A stretch of DNA of 64,000 nt from an uncultured Bacteroidales bacterium (lineage in GTDB: Bacteria; Bacteroidota; Bacteroidia; Bacteroidales; UBA932): assembly GCA_900541925.1 (NCBI GenBank), contig UQMB01000004.1, forward strand, positions 62,001 to 126,000. Reading direction: 5' to 3'. Shown here one piece after another: positions 34,333 through 42,292 of this stretch. Positions within the stretch are counted from its first letter, which is position 1, and each line of letters opens with the position of its first letter. A program made the translations under genes and the position numbers. The notes beneath the pieces were generated by a model. It had not been told where the DNA came from. It saw only the letters and a program-made list of their open reading frames with translations, and did no database searches.

Positions 34333-34677
34333 TTATTCCGCCTCAGTTGTCGGGGCTTCCTGCTGTACAGGGGCGGTAGGGAAGGCTGGCTGCTGGTTGC
34401 CGGCCGCGTTCTCTATCTTGTTGGTGATGTCAACGTTGGCGCCATTGCTCCCGGTCGTGAAAGAGGTCACGATGGAGATGACGAGAATGAAGGCTACGAG
34501 CCCCCAGGTGACCTTCTCGAGCAGGTCGGCCGTCTGGCGCACACCGAATGTCTGGTTGCCTGCCACGAAGTTGCTGGCCATCCCGCCGCCCTTGCCGTTC
34601 TGAAGCAGTACGACGATGATCAGGAGGATCGCCGCAAGGATGACGAGCACGGTCAAAATTACAAATACGGTATTCAT
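34333..34677 (-). CDS. secG: Preprotein translocase subunit SecG
   Basis: A 114-residue inner-membrane protein, the small accessory subunit of SecYEG. Two transmembrane helices (FVILTVLVILAAILLIIVVLL, and VTWGLVAFILVISIVTSFT) flank the conserved cytoplasmic loop QNGKGGGMASNF. The C-terminal tail is Pro/Thr/Glu rich (PVQQEAPTTEAE), as common in Bacteroidetes SecG. Its ATG overlaps the stop of the upstream TPR-like gene, and it belongs to the regulator-lptE-TPR-secG operon. Confidence 0.93.
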   Translation of the reverse strand: MNTVFVILTVLVILAAILLIIVVLLQNGKGGGMASNFVAGNQTFGVRQTADLLEKVTWGLVAFILVISIVTSFTTGSNGANVDITNKIENAAGNQQPAFPTAPVQQEAPTTEAE

Positions 34678-35252
34678 CTGTTATTGTCTTTTTGTTTTAT
34701 TTCTTCAATAAGGGTTGCAAAGTAAACACTTTTTTCCGGATATCGCAAACTTAGCTTTGAATAAATGTCTATGGCCTGCTCCGTGTAATCCTGCTCAAGA
34801 TAAATCTTTGCGAGCGTTTCCGTGCAGAAATCCGTTTCCGCTTCCGGCTCCTCATCGGTGTATCCTTCCTCGCGCGCCTTGCTGGCGAAGCGGGAGAAAA
34901 TCCCGTCATCGGATTTGCGCACCTCGTTGTACTGGTTCTGCGAGAAGTAGTCGCCGCCGACCACGTAGACTTTCCGCTCCTCTTTCTGCGGCGACGGCAG
35001 GTAGGTTCTGGCCAGCACCTCGATGTCTTTGTCCGTACAGTCGACCTTGCGCTCGGCCCTTACGAGGTCAGAGAGTATCTTTCGCGATCCGATGTGCAGG
35101 GCGGCTTCGGCGAGCTGGCTTTCCGACAGGGCTCCGAGCTCCGCCATCCTGCGGCACAGTTCGACCCTGGCCCCCGCGTACCACTGGTACATCGAGACGA
35201 CTCCGGAAAGCTCTTCCAGCGTGAGGCCGTGTATGTCTATGCCGTTTACCAT
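34674..35252 (-). CDS. Conserved hypothetical protein with C-terminal TPR-like helices
   Basis: A 192-residue soluble protein without signal peptide. The N-terminal half is helical (LEELSGVVSMYQWYAGARVELCRRMAEL); the C-terminal part LAKIYLEQDYTEQAIDIYSKLSLRYPEKSVYFATLI is a clear tetratricopeptide repeat. It overlaps lptE by 7 bp and secG by 4 bp. Proteins of this form sit between LptE and SecG in many Bacteroidales, which suggests a link to envelope biogenesis, but no activity is known to me. Confidence 0.75.
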   Translation of the reverse strand: MVNGIDIHGLTLEELSGVVSMYQWYAGARVELCRRMAELGALSESQLAEAALHIGSRKILSDLVRAERKVDCTDKDIEVLARTYLPSPQKEERKVYVVGGDYFSQNQYNEVRKSDDGIFSRFASKAREEGYTDEEPEAETDFCTETLAKIYLEQDYTEQAIDIYSKLSLRYPEKSVYFATLIEEIKQKDNNR

Positions 35253-35746
35253 TGTGCTACCGTGGCGTTGAATATGTCTTCCACCAGCTTGTCCACGATC
35301 TCGGTCGTGAGGCCGGCTTCCACCGCGTCGAGCGAGAGGGTGGAGTCGTAGTCCGCGTAGCCGGAGAAGTTCTTGTCTTCGAAATTGTCTTCCGGGTATT
35401 TCCTGTTGGTGAAGTTCACCTTTACCGTTATGGTCAGCCTGTTTTTCGAGGCCACGTCTCCGGCGGCCACGGCAGAAGCGGCCACGGTGTACCCGGTCAC
35501 CTCTCCTGTTATCTCAAGGTCGCCGTCGGTATCGACCTGCTCCAGGCGTGTCATCCGGCGGAAGCGGGTGCGTATCGCCTCTGTGAGCTCGTTGCTCAGG
35601 GAAGGGTTGACCTTCAGGGCTCTGTACTCGAAATAACCGATGGTTATGGTGTTGACGTCCGGCTGTATGGATGTGCCGGAGAAAGAGTATATCCCGCAGG
35701 AACATACCGAGAGCGTCAGAGCGGCCAGGACCAGAAACTTTCTCAT
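35246..35746 (-). CDS. lptE: LptE-like LPS-assembly lipoprotein
   Basis: A 166-residue lipoprotein (lipobox around LSVCSCG) that would sit as a plug in the LptD outer-membrane barrel and assist LPS insertion. Recognised by GIYSFSGTSIQPDVNTITIGYFEYRA, the conserved start of Bacteroidetes LptE, followed by the two-layer alpha/beta fold (LTEAIRTRFRRMTRLEQV, DLEITGEVTGYTV). The ATG at 35744-35746 overlaps the stop of the sigma54-type regulator; a longer reading to 35845 lies inside that gene. Confidence 0.88.
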   Translation of the reverse strand: MRKFLVLAALTLSVCSCGIYSFSGTSIQPDVNTITIGYFEYRALKVNPSLSNELTEAIRTRFRRMTRLEQVDTDGDLEITGEVTGYTVAASAVAAGDVASKNRLTITVKVNFTNRKYPEDNFEDKNFSGYADYDSTLSLDAVEAGLTTEIVDKLVEDIFNATVAQW

Positions 35747-36951
35747 TTGCCTTTCTTTTCCGCTATGCGCCTGTATATGGTTCTCTCCGAAATGCCGAGC
35801 TCGGCCGCCGCCGGCTTGACCTTGCCCCCGTGCTTGGCCAGGCACTTCTCTATCATGTCGTCCTGCGACTCTTTGAGCGGACGTATCTCCGGATTAGTGC
35901 CCGGCAGAGGTTCCTCGCGGCTTTCCTCGCCCGAGTAGCGCGACAAGTCTATGAGCTTAGGGGCGCCGCTGCTCTGCTGCGGTCTTGCGGAGGAGGCTTT
36001 CATCTCCTCGACAGTCTCTTTCAGCGCGTCCACCTCCTGCTTGAGGTAGTGGAGAGCCTTGACCAGCTGCTGCTTCTCGTCGTCGGACAGGGCACCGCCC
36101 TCCCCTCCGCGAGGAGCGACCATGAGAGCCCCCTGCTCTTGCGGTATATATTTAATAAGTGTCTCCGGGCCGATCTCGACCCTCTCGGCGGACGGGCTGA
36201 CCGGCCTTGATTCGAGGGCGGTCACCGTCTCGGCGATGTTTTTCAGCTGGCGGATATTGCCCGGCCACCGGTATGAGGTGAGCTCATTGATGGCGTCGTG
36301 CGAGAGATTGACCTTGCACAGCCCGTATTTCTCGGAGAAGTCCGAGGAGAATTTGCGGAAGAGCAGGTAGATGTCGTCCTTGTTGCGGTCGCGCAAGGCG
36401 GGCATCTTGATCTGAATCCCGGACAACCTATAATATAGGTCTTCGCGGAACTTGCCTGTCGCCACGGCGTATGCCAGATTGACATTGGTGGCGGCGATGA
36501 TCCTGACATCCGTCTTCTCGACTTTCGATGAGCCGACCTTTATATATTCCCCGCTCTGGAGGACTCTCAGCAGAAGCGCCTGGGTCTCCTTGGGGAGCTC
36601 TCCGATCTCGTCCAGGAAGAGCGTGCCGCCGTCCGCCTCCTCAAAATATCCCTTGCGTTCCCCTATGGCTCCGGTGAATGCGCCCTTCTCGTGGCCGAAA
36701 AGTTCGGCATTTATTGTCCCTTCAGGGATCGCGCCGCAGTTTACGGCAAGGTATTTGCCGGTCCTTCTGCGGCTGAATTGATGTATAATCTGTGGGATCG
36801 CCTCCTTGCCGACGCCGCTCTCTCCAGTGATGAGCACGGTCAGGTCGGTAGGGGCCACGGCCACCGCCGTTTCAAGGGCGTGGACGAGGGCGGGATCGTT
36901 CCCTACGATGTCGAACTTGTTCTTTAACCTTTGCAGATCTTGTGCATCCAT
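35743..36951 (-). CDS. Sigma54-interacting AAA+ transcriptional activator without receiver domain
   Basis: A 402-residue enhancer-binding protein. The AAA+ domain begins almost at the N-terminus: Walker A TGESGVGKEA, the sigma54-contact loop GAFTGA, Walker B GGTLFLDEIG, FREDLYYRLSG. A linker of about 90 residues rich in charged residues follows, then a Fis-type HTH (GGKVKPAAAELGISERTIYRRIAEKKG). There is no phosphorylation domain, so activity is presumably controlled by expression or another input. It heads the operon with lptE, the TPR protein and secG. The start is the ATG at 36949-36951, 6 bp after a TAACTTTG promoter element. Confidence 0.9.
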   Translation of the reverse strand: MDAQDLQRLKNKFDIVGNDPALVHALETAVAVAPTDLTVLITGESGVGKEAIPQIIHQFSRRRTGKYLAVNCGAIPEGTINAELFGHEKGAFTGAIGERKGYFEEADGGTLFLDEIGELPKETQALLLRVLQSGEYIKVGSSKVEKTDVRIIAATNVNLAYAVATGKFREDLYYRLSGIQIKMPALRDRNKDDIYLLFRKFSSDFSEKYGLCKVNLSHDAINELTSYRWPGNIRQLKNIAETVTALESRPVSPSAERVEIGPETLIKYIPQEQGALMVAPRGGEGGALSDDEKQQLVKALHYLKQEVDALKETVEEMKASSARPQQSSGAPKLIDLSRYSGEESREEPLPGTNPEIRPLKESQDDMIEKCLAKHGGKVKPAAAELGISERTIYRRIAEKKGK

Positions 36952-36957
36952 ATTTAG

Positions 36958-36965
36958 CAAAGTTA
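36958..36965 (-). promoter_or_regulatory. TAACTTTG -7 promoter element for the regulator-lptE-secG operon
   Basis: TAnnTTTG on the minus strand, ending 6 bp before the ATG; predicts a very short leader. Confidence 0.5.
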
Positions 36966-37023
36966 AGGATTTTTCCTTATTTTTGTAGAGATTAGTAATT
37001 ACGAATATTATTCTATCGCTATT

Positions 37024-38664
37024 ATGAAAAGGATTTTTAAGATTTTCGCACTCTGCGGCCTCGTAGTCGCAGCGGCTTCTTGCTCAAAGTCAAGGGCAGA
37101 ACAGATGAAGCTGGCAGAGAATGTCAAGGTCAGCTGCACCCCTGAGGTGCTTGCTCTTGTCGGAGACAAGATTCCGGCAGAGATCACAGTCACCTATCCT
37201 GCCAAGTATTTCCATCCGAAGGCTACTCTCGAAGTTACCCCGGTCCTCGTTTATGAGGGAGGTGAGCAGGCCGCACAGACCTTCACCTATCAGGGCGAGA
37301 AGGTCAAGGACAACTATACCGTTGTCGCCTATGGCGGAGGCACCGTCAAGGAGAGCGTCTCTTTCAAGTATGCCAAGGGAGTGGAGAAGTCTTATCTCGA
37401 GCTCCGCAGCGTGGCCTACTACAACGGCAAGCCTATCGAGATCCCTGCCATCAAGGTGGCTGACGGATGCAATGTGACCCAGATGCTCGCCACAACCGGC
37501 GGAGAGTATGAGTTCAAGAAGGACGCATACCAGGATGTCATCAAGGAGAGCGCAGAGGGCCAGATCCTCTACGACTACAACTCCGCCAATGTCAAGAACA
37601 GCCAGCTCCGTTCAAGTTCTGTGAAGGAGCTTCAGGCAGCTCTCGAGGAGATCGAGTCCGACCCTCGCTATACCGTGACCGGCACCAGGGTTGTAGCCTA
37701 CGCTTCACCTGAGGGTGGCCAGGAATACAACGCCAAGCTTTCCGACAAGCGCGCCGCTTCCGCCAAGAAGGTATGGAAGAAGGTGACCGGAGGCATGGAG
37801 GCCGACAACCTTGAGATCAAGAGCATGGGCCAGGACTGGGAAGGATTCCAGGAGGCTGTCCAGAAGTCCGACATCTCCGACAAGGAGCTCATCCTCCGCG
37901 TCCTCTCCATGTACAGCGACCCTGCAGTACGTGAGAGCGAGATCAGGAACATGTCCCAGGTTTACACCGAGATCAACAAGAACGTCTTCCCTGAGCTCCG
38001 CCGCGCCCGCTTCATCGCCGACGTGGATTATCAGAACTTCTCCGAGGCCGAGCTCGAGGAGCTTTCACGCAAGGCTATCGACGTCCTCGATGAGGAGGCT
38101 CTCCTGAGAGTGGCCGCCAAGTCCGACGATCCTGCACGCAAGGCAGAGCTTTACAAGGTGGCTGTCAAGAAGTTCGGTTCAGACAGGGCCAACTTCAACC
38201 TCGCAGTGCTCGCTCTCAACGACGGCAAGATTGACGAGGCCGCCAAGTATCTTGGCGCTGTCAAGGACGCTGATGCTGACGTTGTCAACGCCAAGGGCGT
38301 TTGCGAGCTCCGCAAGGGCAACTACGACGCCGCAGTCAAGCTCTTCAAGCAGTCAGGCACAACAGAGGCCAAGGCCAACCTCGGCACCGTGAGCCTCCTC
38401 GAAGGCAAGTACTCAGAGGCGGCTTCCGAGCTCGCAGGCACCGGCAGCCACAACACCGCTGTCGCCTACATCCTCGCCGGCCAGCTTGACAAGGCTTCTG
38501 CAGCCATCACCTGCAACTGCCCTCGCAGCAACTATCTGCGCGCCATCATCGCCGCACGCAAGGGTAACGCTTCCGATGTCGCAAAGTATCTTGAGATCGC
38601 CAAGAAGAACCCTGCGCTCAAGGCCAGGGCCGAGAAGGATGTCGAGTTCGCGAACTACAGATAG
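37024..38664 (+). CDS. Outer-membrane-type lipoprotein with OmpA-like and TPR-like regions
   Basis: A 546-residue lipoprotein: signal with lipobox VVAAASCSKS (Cys20). Residues about 30-170 are beta-rich with a repeated strand pattern; about 180-290 resemble an OmpA-like peptidoglycan-binding fold (ILYDYNSANVKNSQL, RVVAYASPEGGQEYNAKLSDKRAASAKKVW); from about 350 helical TPR-like repeats continue to the end (NLAVLALNDGKIDEAAKYL, VCELRKGNYDAAVKLFKQSG). Codon use is strongly biased, like ribosomal-protein genes, so it is probably abundant. A related layout occurs in Bacteroidales envelope proteins that anchor the outer membrane to peptidoglycan; a specific role is not established. It is divergent from the sigma54-type regulator. 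Confidence 0.75.
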   Translation: MKRIFKIFALCGLVVAAASCSKSRAEQMKLAENVKVSCTPEVLALVGDKIPAEITVTYPAKYFHPKATLEVTPVLVYEGGEQAAQTFTYQGEKVKDNYTVVAYGGGTVKESVSFKYAKGVEKSYLELRSVAYYNGKPIEIPAIKVADGCNVTQMLATTGGEYEFKKDAYQDVIKESAEGQILYDYNSANVKNSQLRSSSVKELQAALEEIESDPRYTVTGTRVVAYASPEGGQEYNAKLSDKRAASAKKVWKKVTGGMEADNLEIKSMGQDWEGFQEAVQKSDISDKELILRVLSMYSDPAVRESEIRNMSQVYTEINKNVFPELRRARFIADVDYQNFSEAELEELSRKAIDVLDEEALLRVAAKSDDPARKAELYKVAVKKFGSDRANFNLAVLALNDGKIDEAAKYLGAVKDADADVVNAKGVCELRKGNYDAAVKLFKQSGTTEAKANLGTVSLLEGKYSEAASELAGTGSHNTAVAYILAGQLDKASAAITCNCPRSNYLRAIIAARKGNASDVAKYLEIAKKNPALKARAEKDVEFANYR

Positions 38665-38682
38665 TCCGGTTGAAAGATATTT

Positions 38683-38736
38683 TTTGCAAATAGTTTAATT
38701 TTGCGTATATTTGCAGCCCCCGATTTTACCGGGGGC
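38683..38736 (+). promoter_or_regulatory. rpsL promoter followed by a terminator-like leader hairpin
   Basis: TTTG at 38683-38686, 19 bp, TATATTTG at 38706-38713. Immediately after the predicted start comes a perfect 7-bp hairpin GCCCCCG / CGGGGGC (38716-38722 with 38730-38736, 7-nt loop) and then TTTT, about 25 bp before the rpsL ATG. It could terminate read-through from the lipoprotein gene, or attenuate the str operon. Confidence 0.7.
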
Positions 38737-38763
38737 TTTTATAATTTTTGTTAACAACCATTT

Positions 38764-39135
38764 ATGCCAACAATTCAACAATTGGTTCGCAAAGGACGCG
38801 AGGTTATTGAAATCAAGTCAAAATCTCGTGCGTTGGATGCTTGCCCTCAGAAGCGTGGCGTATGCCTCAGGGTCTATACTACGACCCCTAAGAAACCTAA
38901 CTCAGCGATGCGTAAGGTTGCCCGTGTACGTCTCACCAACTCAAAAGAGGTCAATGCCTACATCCCTGGCGAGGGCCACAACCTCCAGGAGCACTCAATC
39001 GTGCTCGTGCGCGGAGGCCGTGTGAAGGACCTTCCAGGTGTACGTTACCACATCCTTAGAGGAGCTTTGGATACCGCCGGTGTTGAAGGACGCACTCAGT
39101 CGCGCTCCCTCTACGGTGCCAAGAGGCCAAAGTAA
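38764..39135 (+). CDS. rpsL: 30S ribosomal protein S12
   Basis: 123 residues, full length. S12 lies at the decoding centre of the 30S subunit. YTTTPKKPNSAMRK contains the lysine equivalent to E. coli Lys42/43 and GGRVKDLPGVRYH the Lys87 and the Asp88 that is methylthiolated in many bacteria; both are wild type, so no S12-based streptomycin resistance is predicted. First gene of the str operon with rpsG, fusA and rpsJ. Confidence 0.98.
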   Translation: MPTIQQLVRKGREVIEIKSKSRALDACPQKRGVCLRVYTTTPKKPNSAMRKVARVRLTNSKEVNAYIPGEGHNLQEHSIVLVRGGRVKDLPGVRYHILRGALDTAGVEGRTQSRSLYGAKRPK

Positions 39136-39174
39136 TTGCCTGAAGGATGGTTTAATTATTAATTTTTTCAAGTA

Positions 39175-39651
39175 ATGAGAAAAGCAAAGCCTAAGAAGAG
39201 GATTCTACTTCCTGATCCTAAGTTTCACGACACGCAGGTTACCCGCTTCGTGAACAATCTTATGTTGCAGGGGAAGAAGAGTATCGCGTATTCTATTTTT
39301 TACGATGCCATTGATTTGGTAGGCGAGAAGATGAAAGATTCTGACAAGGCTCCTTTAGATATTTGGAGGAAGGCTCTCGAGAACGTGACCCCTCAGATTG
39401 AGGTGAAGTCACGCCGTATCGGCGGTGCCAACTTCCAGGTGCCTACTGAGTTGCGCCCGGAGAGGAAGATTTCGCTTTCTATGAAGAATATGATCAACTT
39501 CGCCCGCAAGCGTTCCGGTCACTCAATGGCCGAGAAGCTCTGTGCGGAGATCGTCGCCGCTTACAACAACGAAGGCGGTGCATTCAAGCGCAAGGAGGAT
39601 ATGCACAAAATGGCGGAAGCCAACAAGGCGTTCGCGCACTTCCGTTTTTAG
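39175..39651 (+). CDS. rpsG: 30S ribosomal protein S7
   Basis: 158 residues, full length, beginning MRKAKPKKRILLPDPKF. S7 nucleates assembly of the 30S head and contacts E-site tRNA. The conserved beta-hairpin region VKSRRIGGANFQVP is present. 39 bp after rpsL and 13 bp before fusA. Confidence 0.98.
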   Translation: MRKAKPKKRILLPDPKFHDTQVTRFVNNLMLQGKKSIAYSIFYDAIDLVGEKMKDSDKAPLDIWRKALENVTPQIEVKSRRIGGANFQVPTELRPERKISLSMKNMINFARKRSGHSMAEKLCAEIVAAYNNEGGAFKRKEDMHKMAEANKAFAHFRF

Positions 39652-39664
39652 TTGATAACGTCAG

Positions 39665-41782
39665 ATGGCAAAAAGAGATCTTAAATATACAAGGAACATC
39701 GGCATCATGGCTCACATCGATGCCGGCAAGACTACGACATCGGAGCGTATCCTCTACTACACCGGCAAGACTCACAAGATCGGTGAAGTTCACGAGGGAG
39801 CCGCGACTATGGACTGGATGGTGCAGGAGCAGGAGAGAGGTATTACCATCACCTCCGCCGCCACTACGGCCTTCTGGCACTACAACGGACAGGTTTATCA
39901 GATCAACCTGATTGATACTCCGGGTCACGTTGACTTCACTGTCGAGGTTGAGCGTTCGCTGCGTGTTCTTGACGGTACCGTGGCCACTTTCTGCGCTGTC
40001 GGCAGGGTTCAGCCTCAGTCTGAGACCGTGTGGCGTCAGGCGGACAAGTACCGTGTTCCGAAGATTGCCTATGTCAACAAGATGGACCGCGTCGGTGCGG
40101 ACTTCCTCGCTTGCGTCGAGGAGATCAAGACCAAGCTTGGCGCTACCGCCGTCCCTATCTGTCTCCCTATCGGATCAGAAGAGAAGTTCCGCGGCATTGT
40201 TGACTTGATTGCCAAGAAGGCCATCATTTATGATGCTGGCGACGAACTGGTCAATTATAAGATAGAGGATGTTCCTGCCGACATGCAGGACGCTGTGGCT
40301 CTTTGGCGCGACAAGCTCGTCGAGGCCGCAGCCGAGTGTGACGAAGCTCTGATGGACAAGTATTTCGAAGATCCTGAGTCCATCACCGACGACGAGATCA
40401 TCGCAGCCATCCGCAAGGGTACCATCTCTATGCAGATTGTCCCTGCCTGCTGCGGCTCATCATTCAAGAACAAGGGCGTACAGTTCCTTCTTGATGCCGT
40501 GATGCGTTATCTCCCATCTCCTCTTGACATCGGCGACACCAAGGCCACCGATCTCAACACCGGAGAGGAAGTTGACCTCAAGCCTTCTCCAGACGAGCCG
40601 TTCTGCGGACTTGTCTTCAAGATTGCCACCGATCCGTTTGTCGGCCGTCTCGCTTATGTGAGAGTCTACTCCGGACACCTTGATGCCGGTTCTTATGTGC
40701 TCAACACACGTTCCGGCAAGAAAGAGAGGGTGGCCCGTCTGTACCAGATGCACTCCAACCACCAGAACCCTATCGATTTCGTGGAGGCCGGTGACATCTG
40801 CGCGGCAGTAGGTTTCAAGGATCTGCGCACCGGTGACACCATCTGTGCGGAGAACTGCAAATTCGCTCTTGAGTCCATGGAGTTCCCGGATCCGGTTATC
40901 GGAATCGCCGTGGAGCCTAAGACCCAGAAGGATCTCGACAAGCTCGGAATGGCCCTTGCCAAACTTGCTGAAGAAGACCCGACCTTCACCGTCAAGACAG
41001 ACCCTGACACGGGTCAGACCGTCATCAGCGGTATGGGTGAGCTTCACCTTGACATCATCGTGGACCGTCTCCGCCGTGAGTTCGGTGTAGAGATCAACCA
41101 GGGTGCTCCTCAGGTCAACTACAAAGAGGCTGTCACCACGTCTGTACAGCACCGCGAGGTGTTCAAGAAGCAGACTGGCGGTCGAGGCAAGTTCGCCGAC
41201 ATCATCGTCGAGATCGGACCTGCGGACGAAGGCAAGACCGGCCTCCAGTTCGAGAATGTCGTCAAGGGAGGCAACGTGCCTAAGGAGTTCATCCCTTGCG
41301 TCCAGAAAGGCTTCGAGGCTGCCATGGCCAACGGAGTGCTCGCAGGATACGAGGTTCCTTCGCTCAAGGTTACCCTTATCGACGGTTCCTTCCACCCTGT
41401 GGATTCAGACCAGCTGTCATTCGAACTTGCAGCACGTATGGCGTTCCGTCATGCCTGCCCTAAGTGCCACCCTGTTCTGCTCGAACCTATCATGCATCTC
41501 GAGGTTGTGACCCCTGAGGATTACATGGGTGAGATTGTCGGTGACCTCAACCGTCGCCGCGGACAGATTGTCGCTATGGACTCGACTTCCAACGGTGCCC
41601 GTATCGTCAAGGCCTATGTTCCTCTCTCAGAACAGTTCGGTTATGTGACCGTGCTCCGCACCCTGTCTTCAGGACGCGCCACCAGCACGATGTCATTCGA
41701 CCACTACGCGGAGGTTCCGGCTTCAATGGCCAAGGACATCATCGAGAAGAGCGGATACAAGCTCCCGTCTGACGACGAATAA
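39665..41782 (+). CDS. fusA: Elongation factor G (canonical)
   Basis: A 705-residue translocase GTPase. All GTPase motifs are standard: AHIDAGKTTTSERIL (G1), ERGITITSAATT (switch I), DTPGHVDF (residues 84-91, with catalytic His88), NKMDRVGADF (G4). Domains II to V follow. Third gene of the str operon. It contrasts with the paralogue at 13528, which has the same length but lost the switch motifs. Confidence 0.98.
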   Translation: MAKRDLKYTRNIGIMAHIDAGKTTTSERILYYTGKTHKIGEVHEGAATMDWMVQEQERGITITSAATTAFWHYNGQVYQINLIDTPGHVDFTVEVERSLRVLDGTVATFCAVGRVQPQSETVWRQADKYRVPKIAYVNKMDRVGADFLACVEEIKTKLGATAVPICLPIGSEEKFRGIVDLIAKKAIIYDAGDELVNYKIEDVPADMQDAVALWRDKLVEAAAECDEALMDKYFEDPESITDDEIIAAIRKGTISMQIVPACCGSSFKNKGVQFLLDAVMRYLPSPLDIGDTKATDLNTGEEVDLKPSPDEPFCGLVFKIATDPFVGRLAYVRVYSGHLDAGSYVLNTRSGKKERVARLYQMHSNHQNPIDFVEAGDICAAVGFKDLRTGDTICAENCKFALESMEFPDPVIGIAVEPKTQKDLDKLGMALAKLAEEDPTFTVKTDPDTGQTVISGMGELHLDIIVDRLRREFGVEINQGAPQVNYKEAVTTSVQHREVFKKQTGGRGKFADIIVEIGPADEGKTGLQFENVVKGGNVPKEFIPCVQKGFEAAMANGVLAGYEVPSLKVTLIDGSFHPVDSDQLSFELAARMAFRHACPKCHPVLLEPIMHLEVVTPEDYMGEIVGDLNRRRGQIVAMDSTSNGARIVKAYVPLSEQFGYVTVLRTLSSGRATSTMSFDHYAEVPASMAKDIIEKSGYKLPSDDE

Positions 41783-41806
41783 TTAACGAAAAAAGATCAT
41801 TTCAAT

Positions 41807-42112
41807 ATGAGCCAGAAAATTAGAATTAAACTCAAGTCTTTCGATCACATGCTCGTGGACAAGTCCGCAGCCAAGATCGTTGAGACAGTGAAGGCCACAG
41901 GCGCGAAGGTGAATGGTCCTATTCCTCTTCCGACCAACAAGAAGATCTTCACGGTTAACCGCTCCACTTTCGTCAACAAGAAAGCCCGTGAGCAGTTTGA
42001 GCTCGATTCTTACCGCAGGCTTCTCGACATCGAAGAGTCCAACGCCAAGACCGTTGACGCTCTTATGAAGCTCGAACTGCCTTCAGGTGTAGAAGTAGAG
42101 ATCAAAGTCTGA
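41807..42112 (+). CDS. rpsJ: 30S ribosomal protein S10
   Basis: 101 residues, MSQKIRIKLKSFDHMLVDKSA, full length. Last gene of this str operon: the usual rplC-rplD continuation is not here; 27 bp downstream a tRNA gene begins instead. Confidence 0.98.
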   Translation: MSQKIRIKLKSFDHMLVDKSAAKIVETVKATGAKVNGPIPLPTNKKIFTVNRSTFVNKKAREQFELDSYRRLLDIEESNAKTVDALMKLELPSGVEVEIKV

Positions 42113-42117
42113 TATCA

Positions 42118-42135
42118 GGCGGTATCAAGACCGCC
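42118..42135 (+). other. Leader hairpin before the CAT-anticodon tRNA
   Basis: Perfect 6-bp hairpin GGCGGT-ATCAAG-ACCGCC ending 4 nt before the mature tRNA 5' end. Same placement as the leader hairpins of tRNA-Gly and tRNA-Ser. Confidence 0.6.
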
Positions 42136-42139
42136 TACC

Positions 42140-42213
42140 GGTCCCTTAGCTCAGTTGGTTAGAGCACCTGACTCATAATCAGGGAGTCGCAGGATCATGC
42201 CCTGCAGGGACCA
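42140..42213 (+). tRNA. tRNA with CAT anticodon (elongator Met, or Ile2 read after lysidine modification)
   Basis: 74 nt: acceptor GGTCCCT / AGGGACC, D-arm AGCTCAGTTGGTTAGAGC, anticodon arm CCTGA-CTCATAA-TCAGG, T-arm GCAGG-ATCATGC-CCTGC. The acceptor resembles tRNA-Ile2, but Met cannot be excluded. The T-loop has A54 and T58 in place of the normal T54 and A58. It follows rpsJ and probably is part of the str transcript. CCA is not encoded. Confidence 0.88.
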
Positions 42214-42217
42214 CACG

Positions 42218-42258
42218 GAGAAAACCCGGCCCATCATAAAGATCGACCGGGTTTTCTC
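42218..42258 (+). terminator. Terminator after the CAT-anticodon tRNA
   Basis: 12-bp stem GAGAAAACCCGG / CCGGGTTTTCTC (42218-42229 with 42247-42258), then TTTAT. Confidence 0.85.
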
Positions 42259-42292
42259 TTTATATTTACATAGAAATCAGTTCCAGACACTC

